A DNA stretch of 64,000 bases from Paenibacillus sp. YN15 (GCF_003285005.1 NZ_QMFA01000011.1:1-64000), one strand, 5' to 3'; shown: positions 18,969 through 27,783, counted from the first letter of the stretch. Notes: generated from the letters alone by a model not told the origin. A program made the numbers and translations.

Positions 18969-19094
18969 TGTTCGATCACCCTTCATCTGTAGGTTTGAAA
19001 GCCCTTACGGGAATCTATAGGTAGTGTACCAAAGGCTAGCACCCGCCTGAATCGAAAATCCGCAGGTCCCATGTGCAAGTTTCGAAGATTCTTC

Positions 19095-20711
19095 TTACCT
19101 GATGCTCTCCCGGTACTCCGTAGGCGTAAACTGATAGAACTTCTTGAAGCAGCTGGAGAAATATCGCTGCTCCTCAAAGCCCACCTTCTCCGCCACATCC
19201 TGGATTTTCAGGGTTGGGTCCTTCAGAAGCTCCAGCGCCCGCTCCATCCTCAGTCTGGTCACATACTCCACAAAGGATTCCCCCGTCTGCTGGCGGAACA
19301 GCTGCCGCAGGTAATTGGGGTTCAAGAACAGACGGGAGGCCACATCGGCAATGGACAGCTGGCTGTCGGCAATGGCAGTCTCCAGGTAGGCTTTTGCCTT
19401 TTCGATATAGCCGGCGCTTTTGTTCATTCTCACCTTGGCAATCTCCTCCTGGCAGGACTGCAGAAAGCCGCTCATCCAGTCCGACAGCTCCGCCAGCCCT
19501 TTGGCATTGTGGATGGTGACATACGGATTGTTCTCCTGCCCGGCAAAAAATACCGCCGCGTTGATGCCCCATTCCTCCAGCAGGTGCAGAAGCGCTCCCG
19601 CCAGCTCCATCAGCTTCAGCTTCACCCAATAGGGGTTGGTGCCGGGGGACGAAGCAAAATAGTCCACAATCTCCGACAGAGCGGCCAGGGCAGCCTCCTG
19701 CTCCTGCAGCTTCACATGCATCACCAGACGCCGGAACATGGCGTCGGCCGTCTGGTCCCCGGGAATCCGCCGGGCCCCGGCAATTTCCTCATAGTGGATA
19801 ATCGGCTGGGAATGGGCCGTAAAATGGTATAATTTCGCCTCCTGGGCCTCCTGATGGGAGCGGTGGATTCCCGGCGGCCCCGGATGCACATTGCCTGCGG
19901 AGATGGCTGCCTCCATGCCGGCCTGCTTCTGCAGGGCGATGCCCAGATCGGTCAAGTAACGGTGAAAATCCTTGAAGCTGCCCTCCCGGCTGGAGCGGTT
20001 GCTGCCGAGAATCAGGACCAGCTCATAGTCGCTGGAAAACAGGGCATGCACCTCCTCCACCCCCGGCGCCGGCCGCTTGGCCAGCTGTTCGGCAATGGCC
20101 GCCGCCAGGGTCTCGCTGAAGCGGCTGTCCGCCTCCCGCCTGCCGGCCAGCTCCACAATGGCCACGCCATAATAGGCCCCGTCCACCCGGCACTCCACCG
20201 CCCGGGCCTGCTCGGCGATCCGCTCCTCCGGCACGCTGCCGCCGATGAGCTGGCGCAGGAACCGCTCGCGGAAGAGGGCCATTCCCTCCCGCACCTTCTG
20301 CTGCATCTCCTCCATATCCTGGAGGAACACCCGGCGCCGGCCCAGCTCCCGGGCGATGGCGTTCAGCCGCTCCGCCAAATCGGCAGAGTCCACCGGCTTC
20401 AGCAGATAGTCCTTGACCCCCAGCTTCAGCGCATTCTGGGCATATTCGAAATCGTCGTAACCGCTGATAATAAGCACCACAATCTCCGGATTCTCCGCCC
20501 GGAGCTGCCGGATGAACTCGATTCCTCCCAGCCTGGGCATCTGAATGTCGGTAATAATCACATCCGGCATCTGGTTCATGGCCGTGGTCAGCGCCTCATC
20601 CCCGTCCGCAGCCTCGTACACCGTGCCGTAAGCCGGGCAATGCAGCCCGGCCACCCGCCGGATGCCCTCCCGGATCATCGGCTCGTCGTCCACAATCAAC
20701 AGCTTAAGCAT
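19095..20711 (-). CDS. YesN-type response regulator with AraC DNA-binding domain
   Basis: The 538-residue product has an N-terminal receiver (LLIVDDEPMIREGI, phospho-acceptor in DVIITDIQMPRLGG, and LLKPVD), a long middle region, and a C-terminal pair of AraC helix-turn-helix motifs (IADVASRLFLNPNYLRQLFRQQTGESFVEYV and IQDVAEKVGFEEQRYFSSCFKKF). GAAGGAGGAGG lies close before the ATG and the start overlaps the kinase end by 8 nt. It should activate the adjacent transporter in response to the kinase signal. Confidence 0.93.
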   Translation of the reverse strand: MLKLLIVDDEPMIREGIRRVAGLHCPAYGTVYEAADGDEALTTAMNQMPDVIITDIQMPRLGGIEFIRQLRAENPEIVVLIISGYDDFEYAQNALKLGVKDYLLKPVDSADLAERLNAIARELGRRRVFLQDMEEMQQKVREGMALFRERFLRQLIGGSVPEERIAEQARAVECRVDGAYYGVAIVELAGRREADSRFSETLAAAIAEQLAKRPAPGVEEVHALFSSDYELVLILGSNRSSREGSFKDFHRYLTDLGIALQKQAGMEAAISAGNVHPGPPGIHRSHQEAQEAKLYHFTAHSQPIIHYEEIAGARRIPGDQTADAMFRRLVMHVKLQEQEAALAALSEIVDYFASSPGTNPYWVKLKLMELAGALLHLLEEWGINAAVFFAGQENNPYVTIHNAKGLAELSDWMSGFLQSCQEEIAKVRMNKSAGYIEKAKAYLETAIADSQLSIADVASRLFLNPNYLRQLFRQQTGESFVEYVTRLRMERALELLKDPTLKIQDVAEKVGFEEQRYFSSCFKKFYQFTPTEYRESIR

Positions 20712-22542
20712 ATTCCTCCTCCTTCACGCCCCGGGGAACTCTCGCCCTGACCACGGTCCCCTTCCCCGGGGAACTTTCCATTTCCAGCCCGTAGGGCTCG
20801 CCGAAATAAAGCCTGATCCGGTCATGGACATTATAAAAGCCGTAGCCCTCATCCCCGCCGGTCCGGGTCTCCCGGAGCCGCTTGCGGATCATGGCCAGCT
20901 TGACGGGATGGACGCCGGCGCCGTCATCCTCCACTGTCAGGACCATATCCTCCCCTTCGCCGGCTGCCGAAATCCGGATATGCCCCTGGCGCTGCAGCGG
21001 CTTGATGCCGTGGTAGATGGCGTTTTCCACCAGCGGCTGGAGCAGCAGCTTGACCGTCCGCTCCTCCGAAAGTCCTTCCTCCGCCTCCATGCTGAAGGTG
21101 AAGCGGTCCCCGTAGCGCATTTGCTGAATGGTCAGATAGCATTCCGTATGGTGCAATTCCTCCCGCAGGGCAATCAGCTCCTTGCCGCGGCTTAAGGCGA
21201 TCCGGAAGAAGGAGGCCAGCGCCGTCACCATCCGGCTGATTTCCATCTGGTCATTTTTCTCCGCCATCCACTTGATGGAATCCAGGGTGTTGTAAAGAAA
21301 GTGGGGCGTCATCTGGGATTGCAGCGCCTTCAGCTCCGCCTTGCGCTTTAAGTGCTGCTCCGTCTGGACCCGCTCCTTCTCCTGCTGGAGGCTGCTGATA
21401 TACCGGTTGGACTGGTAAATCAGATCCTGGATCTCCTCCACCATGAAGTTAAAGGATTGGCCCAGCTTGCCCACCTCATCCTCATAGGGATAATGGAAGC
21501 GGACATTAAAGTTGCGCAGCCGGATCTGCTTCATGGAGCGCTCCAGATTGGACAGCGGCCTGCTCAGATTCCGCGAGATGTAATAGGCCACGGCAATCCC
21601 CAGGACGATGCTCCCAAGCAGCGCCGCCACCACAAATACCTGAATGCTGCGCAGCCTCGCCAAAAGACCGTCCTCCGATTGAATATGCACCAGAACCCAG
21701 GGAGCGACGGAGGTGCTCTGGTAATTGACGAAGTAGCGCTCCCTGCCCAGGGACAGCTTGGCGTTCATGGAGCCTGCGGCCATCACGGCGCCCCAATCCC
21801 GGGGCAGCTCCATATACCGGGCGGCGGCCTCCGACTGGTCCTGAGCCACAGCCTGCCCCTTGTCGTTGACGATAATCGTGAAATTGCCCTCCTCATGGTC
21901 AATCTGCCGCAGATAATCGAGAATTTTCTGCTCCTTAAGATTAACCACCATAAACAGCTCCTCCGGATACCCCATGACGGTAAACTTGAACACCAGCGGA
22001 ATGACCCGGCCGGATTCCCGGTACATTTCGCCTGCGGAGTGGGGCTGCCAATAGAGGAAGGAATCCCTCTCCTTCATGATTTCTCCGTACAGCCGGCCCT
22101 CCTTGAAGCTGTAGGGATTGTTGATGGTCAGGGACAGGTCGAAAAACTCCCCTTTGGGCGTATACAAAAATACCGACGAGATAAACGGCTCCGAGAACCG
22201 CAGCTCGGCAAACAGGTTGGAATAATAAGTAAGCGCTTCCGCGTGATAACGGGGATCATCGTTCAACAGAAACTGGGTGGTAGTGGAATTAAAGGCGCTG
22301 TCGGTGCGCAGCCCGTACAGGCGGTTAATAATCACCTTCAGCTTCTGGTCCAGAAAATTGCCCACATTCAGCATCACCTCCTTGGAGTAGGTGGCCGAGG
22401 ATTCCCGGACGATATCGGCAAAATACCGGTACAGCAGAAACCCGAAGGGAAGGGTTGTGCACAGGATCAGCACCATGCACAGCAGGGCGATTTTTTGCTT
22501 GAGCCTCATGTTGCGCAGCATGGGAAGGAAACGGTGTCGCAT
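20704..22542 (-). CDS. YesM-type sensor histidine kinase
   Basis: The 612-residue product has a membrane helix near 14-35, an extracytoplasmic sensing domain of about 260 residues, a second helix near 300-322, a HAMP linker, the His-kinase segment QSQMTPHFLYNTLDSIKW (His is the phosphorylation site) and an HATPase domain (PLVENAIYHG, DDGAGVHP, GYGFYNVHDR). It partners the regulator that overlaps it. It has its own candidate promoter in the 136-nt gap after the permease gene. Confidence 0.93.
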   Translation of the reverse strand: MRHRFLPMLRNMRLKQKIALLCMVLILCTTLPFGFLLYRYFADIVRESSATYSKEVMLNVGNFLDQKLKVIINRLYGLRTDSAFNSTTTQFLLNDDPRYHAEALTYYSNLFAELRFSEPFISSVFLYTPKGEFFDLSLTINNPYSFKEGRLYGEIMKERDSFLYWQPHSAGEMYRESGRVIPLVFKFTVMGYPEELFMVVNLKEQKILDYLRQIDHEEGNFTIIVNDKGQAVAQDQSEAAARYMELPRDWGAVMAAGSMNAKLSLGRERYFVNYQSTSVAPWVLVHIQSEDGLLARLRSIQVFVVAALLGSIVLGIAVAYYISRNLSRPLSNLERSMKQIRLRNFNVRFHYPYEDEVGKLGQSFNFMVEEIQDLIYQSNRYISSLQQEKERVQTEQHLKRKAELKALQSQMTPHFLYNTLDSIKWMAEKNDQMEISRMVTALASFFRIALSRGKELIALREELHHTECYLTIQQMRYGDRFTFSMEAEEGLSEERTVKLLLQPLVENAIYHGIKPLQRQGHIRISAAGEGEDMVLTVEDDGAGVHPVKLAMIRKRLRETRTGGDEGYGFYNVHDRIRLYFGEPYGLEMESSPGKGTVVRARVPRGVKEEEYA

Positions 22543-22587
22543 GGCGCCGGCCTCCTTGGCGTTGGAATGGCAGGGTGCAAAAGAAGC

Positions 22588-22636
22588 CGCCGGTTCTCTG
22601 GAAGAACGGCGACCGTATGCTTGTATCAGTATATCA
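22588..22636 (-). promoter_or_regulatory. Extended -10 promoter and hairpin ahead of the kinase gene
   Basis: The minus strand has TGATATACT (22628-22636), an extended -10, followed by a hairpin with arms CGCCGTTCT and AGAACCGGCG (22588-22611) and the T-rich GCTTCTTTT. The hairpin could end the permease transcript or attenuate the kinase transcript. Confidence 0.45.
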
Positions 22637-22678
22637 CAGCTTGCGCCGGAAGCCAGGGGACGGTTCCGCCCCGCGGCG

Positions 22679-23515
22679 TCAGCCCTTCACGGCCCCGGAC
22701 GTAAGCCCGCTGATAAACTGGCGGTTGGTGAAGATATATACCAAGAGAATCGGGATCAGGGCAATGGCCGCCCCCGCCGTCATGATATGCCACTCCGCCG
22801 CGGCATTGGCCGAGTACCGGAGCCCCACCACCGCCACCGTCAGGGGTTTGATGGCCGGGTTGGGGATGCTGAAGACCAGCGCCGTAATATAGTCGTTCCA
22901 GGCCAGGCGGAAGGAAAACAGGGCCACGACCCCGAGAATCGGCCGGATCAGAGGCAGCATGATGCTGCAGTAAATCCGGAAATGGCTGGCGCCGTCCATC
23001 AGCGCCGATTCGTCCAGCTCCTTGGGCACGCTTTTGATAAAGCCCGTCACCAGGAAGATGTTGCTAGCTTGTCCGCCGGTCAGCACCAGGGCAAGCCCCA
23101 GCAGATTGCCCGTCAGCCCCACGGCATTCATCAGGAGATACTGGGGATAGAGGGTAATGGGACCCAGGGCGATGAACATGACGGACAGGTAAGCGGCCAC
23201 CAGCGCCTTTTTGCCGGCAAACTCGTACCGGGCAATAATAAATCCGGCCATGGAGGAGGTGAGCACGGAGGCCACCATGGTAAGGGCGCTGAGCACCACG
23301 CTGTTCCAGGTGTAATCAATAAACTGCGCCTCTTTGAAGGCCTTCACATAGTTGGAGAACATCCATTTTTCCGGAAAAAAGCTCCCTCCCGCCTGCAGCT
23401 CCATATTGGTTTTGAACGATCCCAGCAAGGTGTAGATGACAGGGTAAACGGTAAACAGCACAATGGCCGCCATAAACAGGACGATGGCCGCAATGCCCAG
23501 GAATTTTTTGATCAC
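22679..23515 (-). CDS. Sugar ABC transporter permease (MalG-type)
   Basis: The 278-residue integral membrane protein has about six helices and the cytoplasmic EAA loop ELDESALMDGASHFRIYCSIMLPLIRPILG that contacts the ATPase. The start is taken as GTG at 23515, preceded by GAGG 9 nt upstream; a longer frame to 23560 would carry no ribosome site. It follows the MalF-type permease by 28 nt. No ATPase gene lies nearby. Confidence 0.92.
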   Translation of the reverse strand: MIKKFLGIAAIVLFMAAIVLFTVYPVIYTLLGSFKTNMELQAGGSFFPEKWMFSNYVKAFKEAQFIDYTWNSVVLSALTMVASVLTSSMAGFIIARYEFAGKKALVAAYLSVMFIALGPITLYPQYLLMNAVGLTGNLLGLALVLTGGQASNIFLVTGFIKSVPKELDESALMDGASHFRIYCSIMLPLIRPILGVVALFSFRLAWNDYITALVFSIPNPAIKPLTVAVVGLRYSANAAAEWHIMTAGAAIALIPILLVYIFTNRQFISGLTSGAVKG

Positions 23516-23543
23516 GGACACACACCTCGATTCAGTCGTAGAA

Positions 23544-24494
23544 TCAATACACATCTTCAAGCTTTTTGGAGATATACAGATACAGAAGCGTCACGAATCC
23601 CAGTATGATGCCGGTGACGACGCTGGCCGCCGCCCCGTAGCCGATCTCCGGCTGGATGGAGGAGGTAGTGGATACCGGGAAGAACAGCTGGTACATGTAG
23701 AGGAACACCACCTGGGTTTTGCCCAGCGGGCCGCCCTCCGTCAAAACCATAATGCTCTGGATGTCCTGGAAGGTGGTAACGATGGAAAGCATCAGGATCA
23801 CCCGCAGCACCGGACCCAGCATGGGCAGGGTAATCTTGAACAGCCGCTGCCAATAGTCCGCTCCTTCCAAATCCGCGGCCTCGTATACATCCTTGGGGAT
23901 GGTCTGCAGCCCGGCCAGGAAATAGACCATGTAATTCCCCAAGCCCCCCCATACGGCGACAATCACCACCGTGAGCATGGCGAATTTGGGCCCCAGCCAT
24001 TCGATGGGCTGGTCGATAAGCCCCAGAGTCATCAGATAATGGTTCACATCGCCGTTGTATACGTTGAACAGGAGATAGAAAATCAGGGCCATCACCGAGG
24101 CGCTCATAATGGTGGGGCTGAAGATGACCGCCTGCAATAAAGCGCTTCCTTTAAAGGAGGCATTCAGCACCACGGCCACCAGGAAAGCCAGGGGCAGAAC
24201 CAGTGACAGCTTGCCGAAGGCGTACACCAGGGTAACCCACAGGGATTGCCAATAGATGGGGTCCCGGGTAAAGATGCGGACGAAGTTGTCCAGCCCGGTG
24301 AATACGGCCTGGTGAATCCCGTCATAGTCGAAGAACATGTACCGCAGGGACCAGAGAATGGGGAATACAGCCAGGGTGGTAAACAGAATCAGATTGGGAA
24401 GAAGCATCAGGTAAATCTGGCTTTGCCGGAACAACCGGCGTTTGGAAGGGCGCGGGGCGCCGGTCTCCGATGTTGCCTGCTGCATTGCTTGCAT
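23544..24494 (-). CDS. Sugar ABC transporter permease (MalF-type)
   Basis: The 316-residue product has about six membrane helices, starting near residue 28 (YLMLLPNLILFTTLAVFPILWSL), and an EAA loop (DVYEAADLEGADYWQRLFKITLPML). GAGGTG lies 7 nt before the ATG. It heads the run of permease, permease, kinase, regulator and lipoprotein genes. A cre-like sequence covers its ribosome site and start codon. Confidence 0.92.
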   Translation of the reverse strand: MQAMQQATSETGAPRPSKRRLFRQSQIYLMLLPNLILFTTLAVFPILWSLRYMFFDYDGIHQAVFTGLDNFVRIFTRDPIYWQSLWVTLVYAFGKLSLVLPLAFLVAVVLNASFKGSALLQAVIFSPTIMSASVMALIFYLLFNVYNGDVNHYLMTLGLIDQPIEWLGPKFAMLTVVIVAVWGGLGNYMVYFLAGLQTIPKDVYEAADLEGADYWQRLFKITLPMLGPVLRVILMLSIVTTFQDIQSIMVLTEGGPLGKTQVVFLYMYQLFFPVSTTSSIQPEIGYGAAASVVTGIILGFVTLLYLYISKKLEDVY

Positions 24495-24503
24495 GCGCTT
24501 TCA
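24490..24503 (-). promoter_or_regulatory. Candidate CcpA cre site at the start of the ABC transporter operon
   Basis: The minus strand reads TGAAAGCGCATGCA, which fits the cre consensus TGNAANCGNWNNCA, and spans the space between the ribosome site and the third codon of the permease gene. Bound CcpA could block transcription here. Confidence 0.5.
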
Positions 24504-24528
24504 CCTCGCGTGGAATGAGTATGTACGA

Positions 24529-24534
24529 ACTATA
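24529..24534 (-). promoter_or_regulatory. Candidate -10 element of the ABC transporter operon
   Basis: TATAGT on the minus strand lies 35 nt ahead of the permease start. The -35 region (TTACCG-like) is weak, as would suit an activator-dependent promoter. Confidence 0.35.
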
Positions 24535-24616
24535 CCACGGAGCTGTAAAAGCGGTAATAAATAAAACGAAGGCCGGATGTTCAAAATCTGCAGTTTTTTA
24601 AAAGGGGGACAAACGC

Positions 24617-24644
24617 AAAAAAATTCCCGCCGCAGCGGGAATTT
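24617..24644 (-). terminator. Terminator of the small gene at 24.7 kb
   Basis: Arms ATTCCCGC and GCGGGAAT around a 4-nt loop are followed on the minus strand by TTTTTTTG, 35 nt past the stop codon. Confidence 0.85.
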
Positions 24645-24678
24645 CAGGCAGTATGGGACAAACGCCGTCCTTTACAGA

Positions 24679-24879
24679 TTAGAAAATAGCCTTTTCATAC
24701 ATGCTGTAAGAGGTCGGTACAACCACACTGCGTCCCAGCCTGGATTTCACCAGGGGATAAACCTCGCTGTCCACCTCGCACAAAAGCCCGCGGCGCCTGA
24801 CCAGAAGAACGGCTCCCGACTCAATCAATTCATCCAAGATTGGCGCGTCATCCTTGTGCAAGACAATTCCCAGTTTCAT
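24679..24879 (-). CDS. Small protein of unknown function
   Basis: The 66-residue soluble product (MKLGIVLHKDDAPILDELIE at the start, then LVRRRGLLCEVDSEVYPLV) matches no family I recognise. It is judged a real gene because GGGGAGG lies 7 nt before the ATG, a full promoter (TTGCAA, 17 nt, TATAAT) stands upstream and a clean terminator follows, so it is a complete monocistronic unit. The promoter overlaps a cre-like site and the leader holds a perfect hairpin, both suggesting tight control. Confidence 0.75.
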   Translation of the reverse strand: MKLGIVLHKDDAPILDELIESGAVLLVRRRGLLCEVDSEVYPLVKSRLGRSVVVPTSYSMYEKAIF

Positions 24880-24905
24880 TGCTGATCCTCCCCGTTATCT
24901 TTTTA

Positions 24906-24934
24906 GGGACTGTCTTAAGCTATAAGACAGTCCC
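24906..24934 (-). repeat. Perfect inverted repeat in the leader of the small gene
   Basis: Arms GGGACTGTCTTA (24906-24917) and TAAGACAGTCCC (24923-24934) enclose a 5-nt loop, between the start site and the ribosome site of the 66-residue gene. No T-run follows on either strand, so it is not a terminator. Confidence 0.75.
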
Positions 24935-24959
24935 CGGTGAACCAGTATCTCCTAACCTT

Positions 24960-24997
24960 ATTATATGCATGGGTTATTCCTCTTGCAAGCGTTTTCA
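24960..24997 (-). promoter_or_regulatory. Promoter with overlapping cre site ahead of the small gene
   Basis: The promoter is TTGCAA (24983-24988), 17 nt, TATAAT (24960-24965). TGAAAACGCTTGCA (24984-24997 on the minus strand) fits the cre consensus and covers the -35 element, the expected position for carbon-catabolite repression by CcpA. Confidence 0.65.
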
Positions 24998-25097
24998 TGG
25001 TAATCTGGGTAATTTTTCCGGTCACGAAAATATTCCAGCCAAAAGGCCGCAGCCCCGGCTGAATATGGGCTGCGGCCTTGCTTATGCCGGCTTGGAT

Positions 25098-25457
25098 TCA
25101 TCCCTTGGGGCGGAAAAACAGCGCAGCCAGGAACGAGAAAATAATCGCCGCCGATATCCCCGCGCTGGTCAGCTCGAATATGCCCATGACAATGCCGATA
25201 AACCCGTATTTGTCGGCATGCTCCAAAGCGCCGTGCACCAGAGAGTTGCCGAAGCTGGTGATGGGCACTGTGGCCCCGGCCCCGGCAAATTTGACGAAAG
25301 GGTCATACCAGCCCAGCCCGTCCACAATGGCGCCAAGAACCACCAGAGCACTCATCGTATGGGCAGGGGTCAGCTTGATGACATCCATCATAATCTGCCC
25401 CAGCACACAGATGGCGCCTCCCACCAAAAAAGCCTTGAGGAACATCATTGCATCCAT
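25098..25457 (-). CDS. spoVAE: Stage V sporulation protein AE (SpoVAEb type)
   Basis: The 119-residue hydrophobic protein has about four membrane helices and the family segments [30 protein letters not shown] and [14 protein letters not shown]. SpoVA proteins form the channel that moves dipicolinic acid into the forespore and out at germination. The start is the ATG at 25457 with GGGGGG 6 nt upstream; the longer frame overlaps spoVAD. It begins 1 nt after the spoVAD stop. Confidence 0.95.
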   Translation of the reverse strand: MDAMMFLKAFLVGGAICVLGQIMMDVIKLTPAHTMSALVVLGAIVDGLGWYDPFVKFAGAGATVPITSFGNSLVHGALEHADKYGFIGIVMGIFELTSAGISAAIIFSFLAALFFRPKG

Positions 25458-25458
25458 C

Positions 25459-26475
25459 TTAATCCCCCCTTCCGCCTTCAATGGCCACTGCATGGGCGAT
25501 ACACGGAATGCTTTCTCCCTGTTGATAGGACAGCGGGGACAACAGCGCGCCGGTGGCCACAACCAGAATCCGCTTCAGCTTCCCTTCCGCCAACTGCTTC
25601 AGAAGATAACCGTAGGTGACGGTTGCACTGCAGCCGCAGCCGCTGCCTCCCGCCTGGACATCCTGCTTCTCCCGGTCATAGATCAGAATGCCGCAATCCT
25701 GGAAATTCATCTTATCGATGGGAAACGCATGCTGCGTAAACAGCTCCCGGGCAATCTGATGGCCAACAGTGGCCAAATCCCCGGTAATGACCAGATCGTA
25801 TTCATCCGGCTGCAGATTGAATTCGCGGAAATGGGCCTCAATGGTGTTCACCGCCGCGGGAGCCATGGCTGCCCCCATATTGAAGGGGTCCTTGATTCCC
25901 ATATCCACCACCTTGCCAATGGTTGCCCGGGTAACCCGGGGCCCCAGCCCTTGGGGGGCAAGTACGGCGGCTCCGGCGCCGGTTACGGTAAACTGGGCGG
26001 TAGGCGGTTTCTGCGCTCCGTATTCGGTGGGGTAGCGGAATTGCTTCTCCACGGTGCAGTTATGGCTGCAGGTGCCGGCCAGCACATACTGCGCCGAGCC
26101 GGTGGAGACAATGAGCGACCCCAACGCCAGTCCCTCCATGGCTGTGGAGCAGGCGCCAAATATGCCCAGGTAAGGGGCCTCCAGCGTCCGGGCTGCAAAG
26201 CTTGAGCTGATAATCTGGTTCATCAGATCTCCGCCCACGAAAAAATTAATGCTTTTTCCTTCCACATTGGCTTTTTTCAGCGCCTCCTGGGCAGCGGTTT
26301 CCATCAGCTTTTTCTCCGCCTTCTCCCAGGTCTTCTCCCCTAACCGAGTATCGGGGAAGGCCACATCAAAATGCTTGCCCAAGGGTCCTGCAGCCTCATC
26401 GGGACCCACTGCCGTGGCGGCTCCGATGATGACCGGCGGCCTGTCAAAATTCCAGCTTTGTTGCCCGACCAGCAT
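25459..26475 (-). CDS. spoVAD: Stage V sporulation protein AD
   Basis: The 338-residue soluble protein has the thiolase/ketoacyl-synthase-like fold of SpoVAD ([30 protein letters not shown]), which binds dipicolinic acid at the spore inner membrane. Its length equals that of the Bacillus protein when the ATG at 26475 is used; GGAGG lies 9 nt upstream, while the TTG three codons earlier directly abuts that ribosome site. It lies between spoVAC (5 nt) and spoVAE. Confidence 0.96.
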   Translation of the reverse strand: MLVGQQSWNFDRPPVIIGAATAVGPDEAAGPLGKHFDVAFPDTRLGEKTWEKAEKKLMETAAQEALKKANVEGKSINFFVGGDLMNQIISSSFAARTLEAPYLGIFGACSTAMEGLALGSLIVSTGSAQYVLAGTCSHNCTVEKQFRYPTEYGAQKPPTAQFTVTGAGAAVLAPQGLGPRVTRATIGKVVDMGIKDPFNMGAAMAPAAVNTIEAHFREFNLQPDEYDLVITGDLATVGHQIARELFTQHAFPIDKMNFQDCGILIYDREKQDVQAGGSGCGCSATVTYGYLLKQLAEGKLKRILVVATGALLSPLSYQQGESIPCIAHAVAIEGGRGD

Positions 26476-26480
26476 CCCCC

Positions 26481-26960
26481 TCAACCTCCATATGTAAAGA
26501 TCCAGTGTAATAAACCGACAAAAAAGGCAGCCACGGTGCCAAAAACAATAACGGAGCCTGCCAGCTTGAACATATTTCCGCCCACTCCCAGCACAAGACC
26601 TTCACTCCGATGCTCCAGCGCCGCCGAGCACATGGAGTTGGCAAAGCCCGTTACCGGCACCGCGGAGCCGGCTCCGGCCCATTGGGCGATTTTGTCATAA
26701 ACCCCGAAGCTCGTCAGAATAACCGAGATCAGAATCATGGTAGCCACCGTGGGATTGCCGGAGGTTTCCTTGTCGAAGTGAAGCCACTTTTCGTAAATGA
26801 ACGTGAAGCATTGTCCGATGACGCAGATAAGCCCTCCGATCAAGAAGGCCCGCACGCAGTTTTGGGCTACCGGCCGTTTGGGGGCTACCTGCCCGGCAAG
26901 CTTCTGATAGTCCTGCTGCTTCTTGGCTTTTTTTTGTGCGTCATATGCCTGATTGGCCAT
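26481..26960 (-). CDS. spoVAC: Stage V sporulation protein AC
   Basis: The 159-residue protein has a charged N-terminal tail and about four to five membrane helices, with FLIGGLICVIGQ and GAGSAVPVTGFANSMCSAALEH, the same core as SpoVAE. SpoVAC acts as a mechanosensitive channel component for dipicolinic acid. GGAGGG lies 6-7 nt before the ATG. It follows the DUF421 gene across a pair of tandem hairpins. Confidence 0.95.
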   Translation of the reverse strand: MANQAYDAQKKAKKQQDYQKLAGQVAPKRPVAQNCVRAFLIGGLICVIGQCFTFIYEKWLHFDKETSGNPTVATMILISVILTSFGVYDKIAQWAGAGSAVPVTGFANSMCSAALEHRSEGLVLGVGGNMFKLAGSVIVFGTVAAFFVGLLHWIFTYGG

Positions 26961-26975
26961 TGTGAACCCTCCTCA

Positions 26976-27052
26976 GGGCTTTCCTTCAGGAAAGCCAGCA
27001 TCGTAAGCATCAACTTGGGCTTTCCTTCAGGAAAGCCAGCATCGTAAGCATC
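26976..27052 (-). repeat. Tandem duplicate of a 36-nt hairpin unit upstream of spoVAC
   Basis: Two identical 36-nt copies (26976-27011 and 27017-27052) are separated by 5 nt. Each contains GGCTTTCCT TC AGGAAAGCC, a 9-nt perfect inverted repeat, so the transcript would carry two identical stem-loops between the DUF421 stop and the spoVAC ribosome site. Confidence 0.9.
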
Positions 27053-27054
27053 GG

Positions 27055-27783
27055 CTAATTTTTCCGCCCCCGTACTTTCCGCCGTTTGCCGGGAGTTTTC
27101 AGCCTGTCCTTGTAAAAATCCGTATACAATCCGCCGTTTTCATCCGCAACCGCCAAAAACACATCATCCAATTTGATCCCGGACTGCTTGAGCCGCCGGT
27201 CCAGCCATTGCTGGTTGAAGCCCAACGCATCCAATCCCTCTTCCTGAACCGTACCATCCATAATAACCGCCTGGGGCGGACGGATTCGCTTGGGATGCAA
27301 GCCAATCGCCATGGGCGTCAGGGGCTGGTTCTCCTCCTTCAGCATCACGCTCAGGTCGCCGCTTGGCTCCAGAACGGCAAATTCCACATCCGCCGGATTA
27401 AATACGCTTTTGGTCCGCAGCTGCTCCAGAAGCTCATCTGTGGTGTAGCGTTCCTTCTTGAGATTTTTTTCGAGAATTTTACCGGCTTGGATAAATACTG
27501 TCCCCTTCCCCTCCAGAAGGATGCGGATCAGCTTGCTCTTCATGGCAAGCAGCTCCGCCAAGAGGGGAATGGAGAACCAGACAATCATGGCAATGACGCC
27601 ATGCATGTAGTTGGCCTCTACATCCGTGGACAAAAATCCGGCCAAATCGCCGATGACGATTCCCGTAATATACTCGAAGAAGGTGAGCTGGGAGATCTGC
27701 TTTTTTCCCAGAATGCGGGTCATCGCAAAAAGGATGATCAGAGCGCCAATCGCCCGAATTGCAATCTGGCCCCATCCGGACAT
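27055..27783 (-). CDS. DUF421 membrane protein (YetF/YrbG family)
   Basis: The 242-residue product has three membrane helices in the first 85 residues (IAIRAIGALIILFAMTRILGKKQISQLTFFEYI is the family start) and a cytoplasmic DUF421 domain with LMLKEENQPLTP-like segments. DUF421 proteins are common in spore formers and occur in mobile spoVA operons that raise spore heat resistance. The start is the ATG at 27783 with GGAGGAGG 5 nt upstream. It probably forms one transcript with spoVAC, spoVAD and spoVAE. Confidence 0.9.
   Translation of the reverse strand: MSGWGQIAIRAIGALIILFAMTRILGKKQISQLTFFEYITGIVIGDLAGFLSTDVEANYMHGVIAMIVWFSIPLLAELLAMKSKLIRILLEGKGTVFIQAGKILEKNLKKERYTTDELLEQLRTKSVFNPADVEFAVLEPSGDLSVMLKEENQPLTPMAIGLHPKRIRPPQAVIMDGTVQEEGLDALGFNQQWLDRRLKQSGIKLDDVFLAVADENGGLYTDFYKDRLKTPGKRRKVRGRKN

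Noticed and set aside
24906-24934. Terminator at the perfect inverted repeat
   Set aside because: No T-run follows the stem on either strand, and it lies between a promoter and its gene.
26481-27783. SpoVAC and SpoVAE as recent duplicates
   Set aside because: They share a core motif, as is normal for the two families, but differ in length and N-terminus.
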